Assembly: GCA_922989275.2 (NCBI GenBank)
Contig: OV277857.1
Coordinates: forward strand, 84,437,321-84,501,320
Reading direction: 5' to 3'
DNA from: Gari tellinella
Taxonomy: Eukaryota > Mollusca > Bivalvia > Cardiida > Psammobiidae
Length of the DNA stretch: 64,000 bases
Part shown: piece by piece, positions 1 to 13,224 of the stretch
Numbering within the stretch: position 1 is the stretch's first letter
How the letters are laid out: each line of letters starts with the position of its first letter
Notes under the pieces: model-generated
Database searches by the model: none
Seen by the model: only the letters and a program-made list of their open reading frames with translations
Told to the model about the DNA's origin: nothing
Position numbers and translations under genes: made by a program

Positions 1-909
1 CCATATCTAACGCTTTTACTGCTGCAATATAGTCCGCTGAAAATTATCGTCTGCTGTTGTTTCTCTAAGTGACATATTACTGGACATTTTGACAGAAAAA
101 AATAATGACGAGAGACGGCGCCCCCCCCCCCCCTTTTAACAACTGCCTCCGATCAACACGAATAAACTTTGTCATCATTTTGGTGTTGTTGAAGAGAGGG
201 ATCTCTGTTCAGTAAACCTAGGGTCAGTCTTTAAAACAACAGGTTGCTATTAAATATAAAGTAACCAAGTGTCATATATCTCCCCATTTTGTGGCGGTAA
301 CGAGCTGGTCTAGTAACATTAACATTACAACGGTTACTTGCAAGCAGTTATGATACTGATCAGACGCCAAGAAAGGGTTAACGGTCAGCGAAAGTTTGAC
401 TTACGTTATTGCTGTGGATTATTCTGTCGTTGGAAATTTTAAAAAATAGAACCGAAAGCGGTATTCCACCAAGACTACTATTTTTAGCTCATCTATTTTC
501 GTTTCAATATGTTTCTTCAGTAAAAATAACATTATATGAAAAAATCAAAGTGACCATTTTAAGTACCGGTATTAGCGCAATATGGATTAGTATATTAATA
601 GTACCCATCAAACTATAAGATAAGTATTTCTATTAGAGTCGTTTCGAACAGAAGAGTCTTTTAGCCTATTATCAGTGGCCAGAGCATACACTTCGCATGT
701 ATGTAAAATTGTAGTGCAATACAGTCGGTACAGCATAAATGTATAGCTGAATGTATAGACCCCGAGTTCTCAGACTGCACCTTTTGCCGTCACCCTTTTG
801 AAGTCCCTGTATGCAATAATAGATCATAATAAACTAACACACCTTTATCCAGAAGCGAATTTGGAAATTCAATTAAAATGCTTTAAGTTGAACTAATTGC
901 CTTATCTAT
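1..909. other. Intergenic, no gene seen
   Basis: AT-rich. A run of 13 C at 121-133 is the only low-complexity tract. A 69-codon open frame near 409-618 has no recognisable motif and AT-rich codons, so I do not call it. Confidence 0.5.
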
Positions 910-2464
910 AACAAGAGCACCACAAGCCGGGCACATTATACGCCCGTCAAATCGATCTTAGAATGTAGTCATACCAAAACCCTATCAAGGTAAAAACAAA
1001 AGGGGAAGAACCCTGAAAGTTAGGGGTCATATGCTGACCAAGTTTCAAAAGGATGGGAATAAATTTGTTTGAGAAAGAGAGCTACAAACAAAAAATGCCC
1101 GTTTTTGACAATAAAAGGGGCATAACTCTTGAATGTCAGGGGCAATCTTGCTGGTTATGGAGCTTGACCGAGACATTATGGTCATACACATGCTGACAAA
1201 GTTTCAAAAGGATTGGAATAAATATATTTGAGTTAGAGAGCGGACAATCTAAAAAATGCCCGTTTTTGACAAAATAAGGGGCATAACTCTTGAATGTCTG
1301 GGGCAATCCTGCTGGTTATAGAAAAAAACCGAGACATTATGGTAATACACATGCTGACCAAGTTTCAAAAGGATTGGAATAAATTTGTTTGAGTTAGAGA
1401 GCTGACAAACTAAAAAATGCCCGTTTTAGATGAAAAAAGGGGCATAACTCTTGACTGTCTATGGCAATCTTGCTGGTTATGAAACATAACTGAGACATTA
1501 TGGTCATACACATGCTGACCAAGTTTCAAAAGGCCTGAAATAAATTTGTTTGAGTTAGAGAGCGGACAAACTAAAATATGCCCGTTTTTTACGAAAAAGG
1601 GGCATAACTCTTAAATGCCTGGTGCAATCCTGCTTGTTATCAAACTTGACAGAGACATTATGGTCATACACATGCTGACGAAGTTTCAAAAGGATTAAAA
1701 TAAATGTATTTGAGTTATAGAGCAGACAAACTAAAATATGCCCTTTTTTTACGAAAAAAGGGGCATAACTCTTGAATGTCTGGGGCAATCCTGCTGGTTA
1801 TCGAACTTGACCGAGATATTATGGTCATACACATGCTGACAAAGTTTGAAAAGGATTAAAATAAATTTGTTTGAGTTAGAGAGCGGACAAACTAAAATAT
1901 GCCCGTTTTTTTACGAAAAAGGGGCATAACTCTTGAATGTCTGGGGCAATCCTGCTGGTTATCGAACTTGACCGAGATATTATGGTCATACACATGCTGA
2001 CAAAGTTTGAAAAGGATTAAAAAACATTTGTTTGAGTTAGAGAGCGGACAAACTAATATGCCCGTTTTTGACAAAAAGGGGGCATAACTCTTGAATGTCT
2101 GGGTCAATCTTGCTGGTTATCAAACTTGACCGAGATATTATGGTCATACACGTTCTGACCAAGTTTCAAAAGGATTAGACTAAATTTGTTTGAGTTAGAG
2201 AGCGGACATGAAAAAGTTAACGGACGGACAGACGAACAGACAGACGGACGTTCTCACAGTTGGACATTTGTTGGGTATATTTTTTGTTTAAAAGTACCCA
2301 ACAGTACACTAAAATACCCAACAATAACAATAGGGCAATCACGGAATGAATGGAATCTATTGTTCTCCCTACCCAACAAAGGACCTTTCGTGCGCTCGGA
2401 CGGACGGACGGACAGACGGACGACGCCACGACATAATACGTCCCGTCTGAAGACGGGCGTATAA
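910..2464 (+). mobile_element. Pearl-like (DINE/HINE-type) non-autonomous element with 161-bp tandem core
   Basis: It starts AACAAGAGCACC and has exact 13-bp inverted repeats TTATACGCCCGTC (936-948) and GACGGGCGTATAA (2452-2464). Between them is a tandem array of about 161 bp units, then a GACGGACAGACG microsatellite (about 2219-2247, again 2399-2425). This order is the hallmark of bivalve pearl/CvA elements, which have been related to Helentron-type transposons. It is non-coding; open frames in it are repeat artefacts. Confidence 0.75.
1000..2215 (+). repeat. 161-bp tandem array, seven copies plus partial
   Basis: The string CATAACTCTT recurs at 1121, 1282, 1443, 1603, 1764, 1925 and 2083, giving steps of 161, 161, 160, 161, 161 and 158. 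Each unit contains TGGTCATACACATGCTGAC and AAGTTTCAAAAGGATT. Confidence 0.9.
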
Positions 2465-2751
2465 AAAGAAGACATTACATGGAAAATTTACCAGATAACA
2501 ATATAAAGCAAGCGATTAGTTAACATGATTCGAGTTCATTTGCAGTAGTATCTATAATTAACATTGTCTTTGTGGGCAAGCAGGTAGCAGACGAATGGTA
2601 CGTACGTTGTACAGTCAATCTTGTATAGCCCAATACTCCATAGAAACCCATGTTACGCCTTTAATTCATTCCTCCATCGAAAACAATAGTTCTAAAATAT
2701 AAAGTCATGAATATGTAGATAAACAAGATTTACTATTTTCTAGTAGATGGT

Positions 2752-2827
2752 CGCTTAAATCAGGCTAAAAGTAAAGCAGAATGCGTCTTAAGACGCAACC
2801 TACTTTACTTTCTACTACTGTAAGTGG
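2752..2827. repeat. Palindromic MITE core, AGCAGAATGCG family
   Basis: Near-palindrome centred on GCGTCTTAAGACGC, with outer arms GCAGGCTAAAAGTAAAGC-like and its complement. Flanks have the family's CTAGTAGATGG and AAGTGGTCAACTGTC segments. Confidence 0.8.
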
Positions 2828-3364
2828 TCAACTGTCTTCTAAAATAGAAACAGATTATGGAGTAAATGTTTAAGTAAGAAACGGCTTTATAAAAGGCGAG
2901 GCTATAAATCATACTTACTCGGTGAGAATGACAAGCTTGAAAGTGCTGAAAACGTTAGGCTCCTTGTAACTCGTATAATTTATTGTTCATCGACTAGATT
3001 TTACAATTATGATGACGTTACACTTTGTGTTTCCTCTATTAAAGAAACAGCCGCGGGAATAAAAACTGGGAGAAAATCACTTACATGTTGATATCTTCAT
3101 TAATTTTGTTTTTGCCTCTTGTGTTGCTCCCATCATTATTATGACAAACTACCACTGACGAAAAGAAAGGTATTGAAACCGCGCATAGCTCGTAGTTTCT
3201 TTTTATAAGTAAGACTTTGCGGGATCCCGTTTATCCCATAAGATCATAAATACACATATGTACGCCTTTAATTTATCCATTCACTGAATAAAATACATTT
3301 AGTTCCTCTTGATACAGTAATAAATATGCACCATAAAAATATTTCTATACCCTTACAGATGGTA

Positions 3365-3440
3365 TCTTAATGCAGGCTGAAAGTAAAGCAGAATGGGTCT
3401 TAAGGCGTATTCTGCTTTACGTTCACCTGCTTTAAGTGGC
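3365..3440. repeat. Palindromic MITE core, AGCAGAATGCG family
   Basis: Same family as the copy about 600 bp to the left. The centre is GGTCTTAAGGCG with imperfect arms; the right arm reads CTGCTTTACGTTCACCTGC. Confidence 0.75.
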
Positions 3441-4601
3441 TACCTGTCCTCAAAACTAGAAACAGGCCATGGGGTACTGGGGTAGATACAGATGTGGTTT
3501 TATATCTAAGCAGGTACAAATCGTTGATGTTCGAAGAGTGTCGTGCCTGCCCATTCGTTCGTGCGCATAGTTTGGTCTTAATTGAAACAATTTAAAGTCA
3601 TTAATTGTCCATGCAGAGGGAATGCTGTGCTACTAAATTTTGTACGGACGAATATTGAAACGAGTCTCCGTGGTATTGTTTTTTTATATTTTCAAACAGG
3701 GTGAAACTGAACGCAGGACAAAAGAAATAAAGATAGTTTCTTTCGCAGTTTTTTAATATTATTTTGATATTGCATTAATCTTTGCATCGTCAACGGTGAC
3801 TAAAATACTTTTGCAAACAGTTTGGACCTAGATCGGACGCCACTTTACGCTATCATATCAAAAACATCAACCGCAAATGTGGTTGTACTGATTAAACCGT
3901 CTCTTCGAGACAATTTTAATGAGTATGACACCATTGGGTTTAAAAGCAGAAATAAAGATTTTAGTTTTCGAAATACTTCCGTTATCTGGAGCCCTGTATT
4001 TACAGAGTTGTCCTTCTTTCCATTCACAAGGGAGGCTCTTTAATTTGTGCAGCACCAAAATATTATAATTAAATTTTCTTAGATAAAACCGCTTTTTGTG
4101 AAAGAATCACGTCCCACGTAGTTCAAATGGGACCCCAAACAACCGTTTTTTGCAGGTTTCTCAAAAACACAATGCGGCTTTAATCAGAATTGAAACAAAT
4201 ATCAGTATGTTCCTCTCAAAACAAGTCCAAACAGTTTCTGTAAGTTCATCCAGCTTTGGATTTGAAGAAGAAATACTGCCTACTTATATATCTACTGGTA
4301 ATGAAGATGATCAATACATTCAGACAGCCGATTATGAGTATCCCTAATTTACCCGTACGAGTATACAGCTGATTATGAGTTACGTACCGCACCCTTAGTG
4401 TTAAGTGTATGACTGAGTGTCTCTATTGTCATTTACCTAGTTACCCGAAGCAATACAATATTATCGATCACGCCACATACAGCCATACCTGTGTAGGGCG
4501 ATACTGTCACGGCGCCATTAATTTTAAACAATTATCGTCTGCTTTCATTTTTCAAATTTAAATTTGAGATATTTGGACTTAAGAAGAATTGAAATGAGTG
4601 T
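3441..4601. other. Intergenic, no gene seen
   Basis: Short open frames (for example 3822-4043 and 4150-4347) show no recognisable protein motif and lack consistent splice context. No strong repeat structure is visible. Confidence 0.4.
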
Positions 4602-4666
4602 CAAACAGTTTGGATCCTGATCAGACGCCGCGTGACGCGGCGTCTGATCAGGATCCAAACTGTTTG
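4602..4666. repeat. Perfect 65-bp palindrome, GGATCC-type MITE core
   Basis: Runs from CAAACAGTTTGGATCC to its exact complement with a GCCGCGTGACGCGGC centre. Every base of one arm pairs with the other arm except the central nucleotide. Flanks carry the family's diverged outer segments (to about 4500 and 4705). Confidence 0.9.
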
Positions 4667-5447
4667 CACATAACTATTGTATACAGGATAAGGCAGTGAA
4701 GGGGTTTAATAAAGAAGTATTTGATATCTTTAGTAAAGTGGCCATATAATCCTTATCAATAATGATACGGAAACAGCTGTAAAGAGAAACCAGCTGCATT
4801 AGGCAACTATCTGCCTAAAACACTGTCATGTCCATAACTTGAATAGTCTCTCAGCCCAAGATTGACTGTGTGAATACACCTCCAATCAATCTATAAATAG
4901 CAATTGATATTTCCATGCCTAACATGGAATCGACATGTGTAAGTACTTCGTGATGGAATACCCTGATTGGACTACATTTAGAAATACGTTAAAACTCGGT
5001 GACAAATATGATGAAATTCTAACGTAGATTTCCTACATTAGGCTATATAAAGAAGTGTGTTTAAAAATAGTACGAAATAGCATGTTAGAAACAGTTTAGA
5101 CCCTGACAAGCCCTCTCAGCAGGGTACGGAATTTTACGAACTATTTTTTAAACAAACTGATCATTCTTTGGAAATTGAAGTATGAAGTTTAAGGCTCAGT
5201 TATGTTAACCCCTATTACGATGATCTTATAGGACCTTAGTCGTACGTCTTTTAATGCTCCAACGAAGAAAATAAGGCCGAATGCGCCTTAAGGTCACATG
5301 TCTTCACTTGATTAGAAACAGGCTATGGGGTATGAGCTAATCCTTCTCTTGTTAATAGCATACATTGACACTTTGAAAACAGTGAACATATAAATGGAAC
5401 TATTGTCTTTAGTTGAGAAATGAAGTTAAGGTATTTACTGATGCAAT

Positions 5448-5549
5448 TACAGTGGAGAAAACGTTATTCTTTCCGAGTAAACGCATTTACACTAAAACTT
5501 TTATTTCCAGTGCAAACAGTTTGGAGCCCGATCAGACGCCGGGTAACCC
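5448..5549 (+). mobile_element. Truncated composite MITE (ACAGTGGAGAA terminus)
   Basis: Left end TACAGTGGAGAAAACGTTAT, then GTAAACGCATTTAC and the GGAGCC-type palindrome arm up to GGGTAACCC, where it stops abruptly. Full copies elsewhere in the window are 250 bp. The break is next to the retroposon-like tail at 5570. Confidence 0.8.
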
Positions 5550-5569
5550 TCACCTGAGAATATCAAAAC

Positions 5570-6130
5570 TGATGAATGAATAAATGAATGAATGACTTTA
5601 TTAAACGAGTTTAATTCAATTAGTAAAACGACTAATTTACATTTAGGCCCTAAAAGCATTTCATATGAATTATTTAATTAACAACAATATAACACAAGCA
5701 ATATACAAGAGCAAAACAATGTAATCACTCTTAAAACGGTCTTTACTATATTAACACTCTTAAAATGGACTTTGAGTTTACTTGAAAAAAATATGCATCA
5801 CTAAAAACATTACTAATTTGTTTCGCCTTCGGTCAGAGTCGTCCGAGGGTTTGTAGTCATACAAATAGTTTGTTAAAGTTTTGTCGAAATCCGTTAAAAT
5901 TTGTAGACATCTAAGAATGTATTAAACATTGTGAAAGGATTTGCATTTTCTAGCAAATCCGAGTTATTCCATAACAGATAACTATTGACCTATTTTATTT
6001 TGAAAGTTTTAATTACACTGACTACAGTTCAGCCGCCAGGTGTAAGGTGCACATATTAGATCACAAAACTGTCTGGTTAATTATACCTTTTTAGTAGTGT
6101 AAAAAGAACTTTCACAATGAAATATAATAC
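5570..6130 (-). mobile_element. Probable 3' end of a decayed LINE-like retroposon
   Basis: On the minus strand the sequence ends with AATAAAG followed by a degenerate (ATTC)n run at about 5573-5606, typical of a retroposon tail. Upstream on the same strand (about 5800-5930) a short broken frame includes DFDKTLTNYLYDYKPSDD. I cannot assign a family, and it could be coincidence. Confidence 0.35.
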
Positions 6131-7560
6131 TCGCTATAAGAACTCTTTCGCAAACTCTAGACGGTCCAATTTCACCCATTTTGCAAATATTAAAATGTCT
6201 ATATATATTTTTCCAAGTAAACTCAAGATCAATTTCAAACTGTAGCCATAAGGAGTGTAAACATTGTTAAATGAAGAATTTTCAACCCATTAAGGGCATA
6301 TGACACTTGAAACATTGATTTGATTTCTGCCATAGTAAAAACATCCTCTGAGGACGTTTATTCTCGTATACATAAGACAGGTTTACATTGTTATTATACT
6401 CGTAATTTTCATACAATAAACTACAGTTATTTACCCCTGGCGATCAGTACACTCATTTACAAACAGTATAACTATGTGTAGAGTACACTTGACTCATGTA
6501 ACATTGCAGACCTAGATCAAAGAGAGCCTATAGGACCAGGGTCTGCAATATCTGTCACTTCTTCACTTTATTGTAGAAACAACCATAAAAAGTACCCTAA
6601 TGTTACGTATCGATTGTTCTATAGACATAACATGTACATCTTTATGCTCTTTCCATAACAAGGGGAACTACTATTACAGTCTTAAATCATTGGTAAGACG
6701 CTTTTACTTCCCATTTGCTTCTGTGCTACAGTGTCAAATTTTGACAATTGTTAAGGTACTTCGCATATGCGCGTAGTTTCCATACGATTGTTATGAAACT
6801 TTTCATGAAGAATGATAATAGCCTAAGAAACAATATGTGTAAATATAGGCAAAATTTATCGTGTGGTTTGTCTTTAAGGTCTTTTTTCTGACAAAAACCT
6901 AGAATTTTGATGATTTTATTTTTCTTAAAAATGAATAAAGCTAATGACTATAATTCTCAACCAATAAGTAGTCCACAACATTCATTACAAGAAAAGCTAA
7001 AAACATTTTGAATAACGGTGTTCAGAAAGATCTTATCAGCTATGTAAATTTTGCAAAATGCTAAAAAATTGAATTACAAAAAACTGACTCATTCAATGTA
7101 TATTTGTTTTCATTTTATTCAAATATATGGTTGATGAACTAGTCAGTCTGAAAAAATTAGAAAATATTAGTCAGGATTTGTTGTAATAACATATTTTCTT
7201 ATTAAAATGTGGGATATTTGTTGTTTAGATACAGTTACTTACCTTAGAATTAAAACTTTGTCATTAAAATGCATTATTATTTATTCATGGACTTGCATAC
7301 AAGATTTATTATATTGTTTTAACATAATTATAATGGGCAATATCGATCTTGAAAAGGTTAGCGTATTGATAAGCTTCAATGTGTGGCATTATAGTTCGAT
7401 CAAATCGTTTACATGTATACCGATTTAATTGACTTGTAAGTCATTAAACTAAAACGTACAGGTAAGTGGACATATACTTGGACCGTAAACATCACTAGTT
7501 CTAATCAACGAAGACTAAACATAACATGTCTCTTGATTACTGCGTTATGGATTGACAAGT
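6131..7560. other. AT-rich intergenic sequence
   Basis: No gene recognised. A degenerate GACC/GGTC MITE core (GCAGACC...GGGTCTGC) lies at about 6503-6553. An AT-rich open frame at 7207-7428 has no recognisable features. Confidence 0.4.
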
Positions 7561-7587
7561 CAATAAATCGGACACTAAAAAAAATAT

Positions 7588-7672
7588 TTGGATCGGATGG
7601 GTCTCGAACCTATGACCTTTTGATTGCTAGTCAACCACTATACTAACTGCGCTATGAAGGATTATACTAATT
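7588..7672 (-). repeat. tRNA-like sequence (SINE head or tRNA pseudogene)
   Basis: On the minus strand, an A-box-like TAGCGCAGTTAGTATAG and a B-box GGTTCGAGACC are correctly spaced, with a T-run (ATTTTTTTTAG) just downstream that would end Pol III transcription. The anticodon position would read AGC, but the acceptor arms do not pair, so I do not call a functional tRNA. Confidence 0.55.
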
Positions 7673-7809
7673 CGTATCAACATTTCCTTTATATAAATTT
7701 TCTAGTATAAACACGTACGAAAACAGTCTGTGTCGTCAAGACGCATATCCGCTCGCCCGCAAGACCGACTTCCGGTAGCCAAAGGCCTTAAAACCTGTAT
7801 TATATGTGA

Positions 7810-7862
7810 ATGGAAAAAGGGTGGATGGATGTATGGATGAAGGGATGTATGGATGATTTAGG
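7810..7862 (+). repeat. GGAT/GATG-type short tandem repeat
   Basis: Imperfect GGATGGATGTATGGATGA runs, with no gene around them. Confidence 0.7.
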
Positions 7863-8240
7863 GTTTACGGCACTGCGACACTGAACATGTCATATAGCGC
7901 CGACGAATGGTGAGATGAGATCAGATGATGGTGTAAAATACTTTCAGGAAAATGATTCCAGCTGATCTCACTCGCAGCGCATCAAAACCACCGACCTGCC
8001 TTCCTTTAAAGTTCTTGGTACAGTGGATAATCTCTGTCAAATAAAAAAACCAAAACATATGACAATTCAGCCTCAGAACAGTTGTTATAAGGTATCGGGA
8101 GAGTGCGAGTAGAATGTTAATAACCTTAGCGTTAAAACGTTTATGACTGTAATGAATTTAAGTAAAGTTTGGTGACATAACATAATTATATATTACATGA
8201 TTAAATACTGACGATAATTTTCAATTGAAGGCACACACAA

Positions 8241-9805
8241 TCACACTGGTAATACGTAACGTCGCTGGCTGCTGTTCTACGTACCGACTGCTGTTAACGC
8301 AACGCTAAAACTGTGGAACAAAATTGGCTGCGCCCTTAATAATCAACGAGGTAAGGACAAGAAAATATTGTTTTCGAGAGTCTTTCTTTAAAATATCAAA
8401 AAATGAGTAGTTGCATGGAATATCCCGGTTATATGTGCATATTTCGGCGTGGTGTTCTCGTTGGATACTCGCTTAGTTAAGACGTTTAACCTGATAAAGT
8501 TGCGACATATACCGGATTTCTTGAACATTTATGTATGAAGATCTCCGAAAATGCTTCGTAAAAAGCTGGTGTGTTAGACATTCTGCAATGTCATCCAAAC
8601 CAAAACACTCCCTGATGGACCGTATTGATAAATTTACATAAAAATGTCCCCTTTAGTGAATATAAAAAACTTTACAGGTTATATTTCATATACAACGTTC
8701 CGCGATGCCGAACACGATACAACGTTCAGGCTGCAGTGTAAAAAATGCACCGAACTACAATACGTATACGCAATTGTTTCTCTCACGTAACAAGACAGAC
8801 TTTCAGTAGTTTGAACCTATTTACCTACTTAGAGTATATTTTTAGACCGCTTTGATTCTGCTTCCAGTGCAAAATAGAAATCTACAGGGTTTTACGCATA
8901 TATTTAGCAAATATGGATCGGTCTGTTCTATTCTACGAATGCGTTCTCTTTGTCAAAATTTCGATTTTTGCACATTAAACATAAAGGCAAGATGCCCTTT
9001 TGAAATATATGGCTGTGTTTTGAAAATATTACATCTGTACTGTGTGCACATTATTTAACTTTAAGGAATGTAGTTGCAAGACATTTTGGAGTGTTAAACA
9101 ATTTGAATCCTGATCAGATAACAGGAGTTATGACGCGCAACGCAAAAAAGCATGATAGACAGACAGACGGACGGACGGATAGACAGAAGGACGCCGGGTA
9201 AGTGACCCCTAAGTCTCACCTCTGACAAAAAGTATAAAGAATATAGACCAAAATGTCTTGTAAATACATTCCTTAAAGTTAAATAATGTAGCTCGGTGCA
9301 TTTTTCACGCTGTAGCCTGAACGTTGTATCGTGTTCGGCATCGCGGAACGTTGTATTTGAAATATAACCTGTAAAGTTTTTTATATTCACTAAAGGGGAC
9401 ATTTTTATGTAAATTTATCAATACGGTCCATCAGGGAGTGTTTTGGTTTGGATGACATTGCAGAATGTCTAACACACCAGCTTTTTACGAAGCATTTTCG
9501 GAGATCTTCATACATAAATGTTCAAGAAATCCGGTATATGTCGCAACTTTATCAGGTTAAACGTCTTAACTAAGCGAGTATCCAACGAGAACACCACGCC
9601 GAAATATGCACATATAACCGGGATATTCCGTGCAACTACTCATTTTTTGATATTTTAAAGAAAGACTCTCGAAAACAATATTTTCTTGTCCTTACCTCGT
9701 TGATTACTAAGGGCGCAGCCATTTTTGTTCCACAGTTTTAGCGTTGCGTTAACAGCAGTCGGTACGTAGAACAGCAGCCGGCGACGTTACGTCTTACCAG
9801 TGTGA
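8241..9805. mobile_element. Foldback element with arms of about 0.55 kb
   Basis: 8241-8762 and 9268-9805 are inverted copies of each other at high identity (both contain AACGTTCCGCGATGCCGAAC and its complement). A further inner pair is 9046-9092 and 9250-9290. The left arm is interrupted at about 8763-9045. The centre holds a GACGGACGGACGGATAGACA microsatellite (about 9160-9192). No transposase is visible; a 102-codon minus-strand open frame here is an artefact of the arm. Confidence 0.8.
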
Positions 9806-10054
9806 CAAGATGAGCACACTATTTAATTCGAACTTTAAAGCAGAGCGTTTAAACGACTTACGTTCTATCGCAATAATTATACGCGTCTAACATCACATTT
9901 GCTCAATACCATTTTGTGTAAGCTTAAGTGTGAATTTTTAAGTAGGCAGTGCCAAATGATCTTTCTGCTTTACTTCCATAGAGCTTTAACTCATTGAGCC
10001 CTAGTGACGAGTATTATCATATTTTACAAACAGTGTAACTAGGCCAAATAAAAC

Positions 10055-10340
10055 AGTACATGTGTTTCCGGTAACCCGACCGACCCTAGTTTTTTCCTTC
10101 GACCCTAAACCTTTTTTTCACTTTTCGAAAAATGTATTGGCAAAAATCGGCCATTTTTGCGACAAACGTTTTTTGAGGAACGTGTTATAGAATATATTCT
10201 CCATTTAATTGTTTAAAAAGCTAATTTAGAGACATTTAAGTATTTTCAAAATTGATTTTTGGAATAAGATTTAGCAAATATCGAAGTAAAATTTGCTCTA
10301 TATCTGCCATAAAGTAATTTATTTGAAGATAAGGTAACCA
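10055..10340. repeat. Copy of a dispersed repeat sharing the GTTTCCGGTAACCCGACCG motif
   Basis: Begins GTGTTTCCGGTAACCCGACC, then a GACCCTA-containing T-rich stretch. It matches in inverse orientation the right end of the element at 47225-48411. Otherwise AT-rich with no gene. Confidence 0.55.
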
Positions 10341-10930
10341 TTGAAACATACGACATGCAAACAGCACATTTTAATAACACATTTGACATGCATACTTTGT
10401 GACAACACATTTCAAAACATTATTCATTCCATCTGTCATATATAAGTCACTTCTTTGTCGTCTTGGTATATCGATATTGTAAACAATCATACCGGTTAAG
10501 ATTTTTAAGATAATTTTGGCAATGGGACCAATCAATAAAATCAACAATTTGAATGGATATTTATAAGGGTTTGTTATGTATGGCCCAGGACTCTGCACAA
10601 TAAAATATATTTATACATTTTCATATATAAAATACTCCATCAGAGAGTTAAATGTATTATTTTATCTTGTTTACCATTGAAAAGTTTATACAAATAATTA
10701 AGTACTCTAGTCTTCATTGGTAAAGAAAGCTGCAAAATTCCAAGATCTCGATAAATCAGACAATTTGGAATGGACTTTTTTCAAATTTAATAAAAATTTA
10801 CAGAATTGAAGCTGAAAAAGACTAATAATATCTAGACTTTCTATTCCTCAAACTTCAGACCTATACATAATGACTGGACAATCATCACATCAAACATACT
10901 CAACTGCATAGCTATAAGTAATGTAATGAC
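10341..10930. other. AT-rich intergenic sequence
   Basis: No gene or clear repeat family seen. A minus-strand 75-codon open frame lacks recognisable motifs. Confidence 0.4.
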
Positions 10931-10934
10931 AGCA

Positions 10935-11530
10935 CCGCAAACGGGTGCTGGGTGCTCTACTTTCATATAGTGTAACTATATATTGGAGATATTTCAAATA
11001 ACAAATTTTTAAGTTTAAAAAGGGCAATAACTCTGGAATGATACATCCCAGAGTAACATTATTCCTTTTTATAATGAGTTGCCTTTTTGATACTGAACAA
11101 GTTTTTATAGTTTCAAGTAAATACCTTTCATAGTTATTGAGAAATGTCATTTACACAATTTCTAAGTCAAAACCAGGGCAATATCTCTAGAATGACAAAT
11201 CCCAGGGTAGTGTGTCTTGTAATGAGTTGCCTTTTTGATACTAAACCACCATTTAACGTTTCAAGTTATAATACCTTTGATAGTTTTTAAGATATTGCAA
11301 TTTACAAATTCAAAGTAAATAAAACAAGGGCAATAACGCTGGAATGGCACAATCCAGAGTTACCTGTCTTGTTGTAACGTGTTGAACAAGTATTCCAGGT
11401 TCAAATGGAAACCTTTGATAGTAATTGAGAAATGTCGTCTTACAAAAACATTAACCCAAAAACTTGACCAACGCTGACGCAGACGACAGGGTGACGACAA
11501 AAGCTAGACTTTTCGAAAAAGTTAAGCTAA
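10935..11530 (+). mobile_element. Pearl-like element with about 153-bp tandem units
   Basis: Starts with GCACCGCAAACGGGTGC-type short inverted sequence. Units containing AGGGCAATAACTCTGG recur at 11021, 11175 and 11327 (steps 154 and 152). It ends with GACGACAGGGTGACGACAA and GACTTTTCGAAAAAGTTAAG, a 3' module shared with the next element (about 14650-14700). Confidence 0.65.
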
Positions 11531-12933
11531 AAACTATAGGCGTTTTTTGAAACATAAACACAAACATTGAAACCTAAACGAGGGCTCTCAGTTCAAGGTC
11601 AAAGTCACAGGGGCTCAATTTTTTCTACGCATGGAAAGGTCTTGTCCATATACACACACAAACCAACCATGAAAGCAATATCTCAAGGGACATATAAGGT
11701 ATAGGCATTTTTCGAAACCTAAACGCGGGTTATAAGTTCAAGGTCACAAGGGTCCAAATATTTCTTAGCTTGAAAAGGTTTTGCCAAATACACATATAAA
11801 CTAACTATTTAAGGAATATCTCAAAGGACATAGAAGTTATGGGTATAGTTCGAAACCTAAAATCATATTTCGAAACTTAAATACGGACCCTAAGTTCAAG
11901 GTCAAGACCGCAGGGATCCAAATTTTTCTGTGCATGGAAAGGTATTGTCCATATACACACATAGACCTACTATGAAAGCAATGTCTTAAGGGATATATAA
12001 GTTATAGGCATTTTTAGAAACCTAAACACAGATTTCGAAACCTAAACACGGGTTCTTAGTTCAAGGTCACAGGGGTCAAAATATTGGGATGGAAAGGTTT
12101 TGCCAAAATTCACATATGAACTAACTATTAAAGTATTATCTCAAGGGACATAGAAGTTATAGGCATATTTCGAAACCTAAACACAGATTTCGAAACATAA
12201 CAAGAGCCCCATGGGGCATATGTCGCTCACCTGAGAATAGCTGTACATCAAAATGGAGATAATGATTTATGTCCAGGACGGGGTCATTTTTTACCCGAGG
12301 GACATAATTTGAACAATCTTAATAGAGGACCTGTAGATGATGCTATGTTCCAAATATCTAAGATCAGGGTACTAGGGTTCTAGACATGAAGATTTTTTTT
12401 AAGTTTCCATTGAAAAAATCTATTTTTAGCTCCTGTGACCTACATATGCAACAGACTGGAACCATTTGAACAAAATAGATAAAGGACATCTAGAAGTAAC
12501 ACCATGCCGAATATCAAAGCTCTGGCTATATTAGCTTCAGAAAAGAAGACGTTTGAAAACTGTGACCCCCGGGTGGGGCTAATTTTGACCCCAGGGGCAT
12601 AATTTGTACAAACTTGATAGAGGACCTGTAGATGATATGCAATCGACCAGAACCATTTGAACCTTATTGGTATAGGACATCTAAAAGTGTCACCATGCCA
12701 GATATCAAAGCTCTGGCCATATTAGTTTCAGAGGAGAAGACGTTTGAAAATTTCACTATATAACTCTATGTAAAACTGTGACCCCCGGGGCGGGACCAAT
12801 TTTGACCCCAGGGGCATAGTTTGTACAAACTTGATAGAGGACCTGTAGATGATGCTATGTGACAAATGTCTAAGATCTGGCCCTTGTAGTTTCAGACAAG
12901 AAGATTTTTTAAGATTTCCTTATTTTTTCACTT

Positions 12934-12949
12934 GGTTGCCATGGCAACC
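12934..12949. promoter_or_regulatory. X-box (RFX-type) palindrome inside a repeat
   Basis: GGTTGCCATGGCAACC is a perfect 16-bp match to the RFX X-box consensus. Diverged copies are at about 28111, 30528, 26808 and 31838, all in mobile-element sequence. Binding is not shown. Confidence 0.35.
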
Positions 12950-13224
12950 AGAGTTCTACATTGTTTTTAATTCTTTGAACAATTTTGAAACAACTTGACC
13001 CAAGGAACATTCGTGTAAAGTTTGGTTGAAATCTTTTCAGCGGTATATGAGGAGATGTCATTTGAAGCAATTGTTAAAGACAACAATGACTGTATAAAGT
13101 GAAATTATTTTCTTCTGTGGAAGAATAAATTAAAGACATAAAAAGGAATATGTATGGGTTAATAGGTTAATAAATATCATTATTTACATTTTCTAAATAT
13201 AAGAAACTATATGTAAATGAGTGG

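Noticed and set aside
1000..2215. CRISPR-like regular repeats
   Set aside because: 161-bp units without unique spacers in a eukaryotic pearl-like element.
2217..2475. Overlapping frames on both strands near 2200-2475
   Set aside because: Generated by the GACGGACAGACG microsatellite in all frames.
7588..7672. Functional tRNA-Ala(AGC)
   Set aside because: A and B boxes exist but the acceptor stem does not pair; better read as a SINE head or pseudogene. The same reasoning applies at 22953 and 50402.
9094..9402. 102-codon minus-strand frame
   Set aside because: Lies across the microsatellite and one arm of a foldback; no protein motif.
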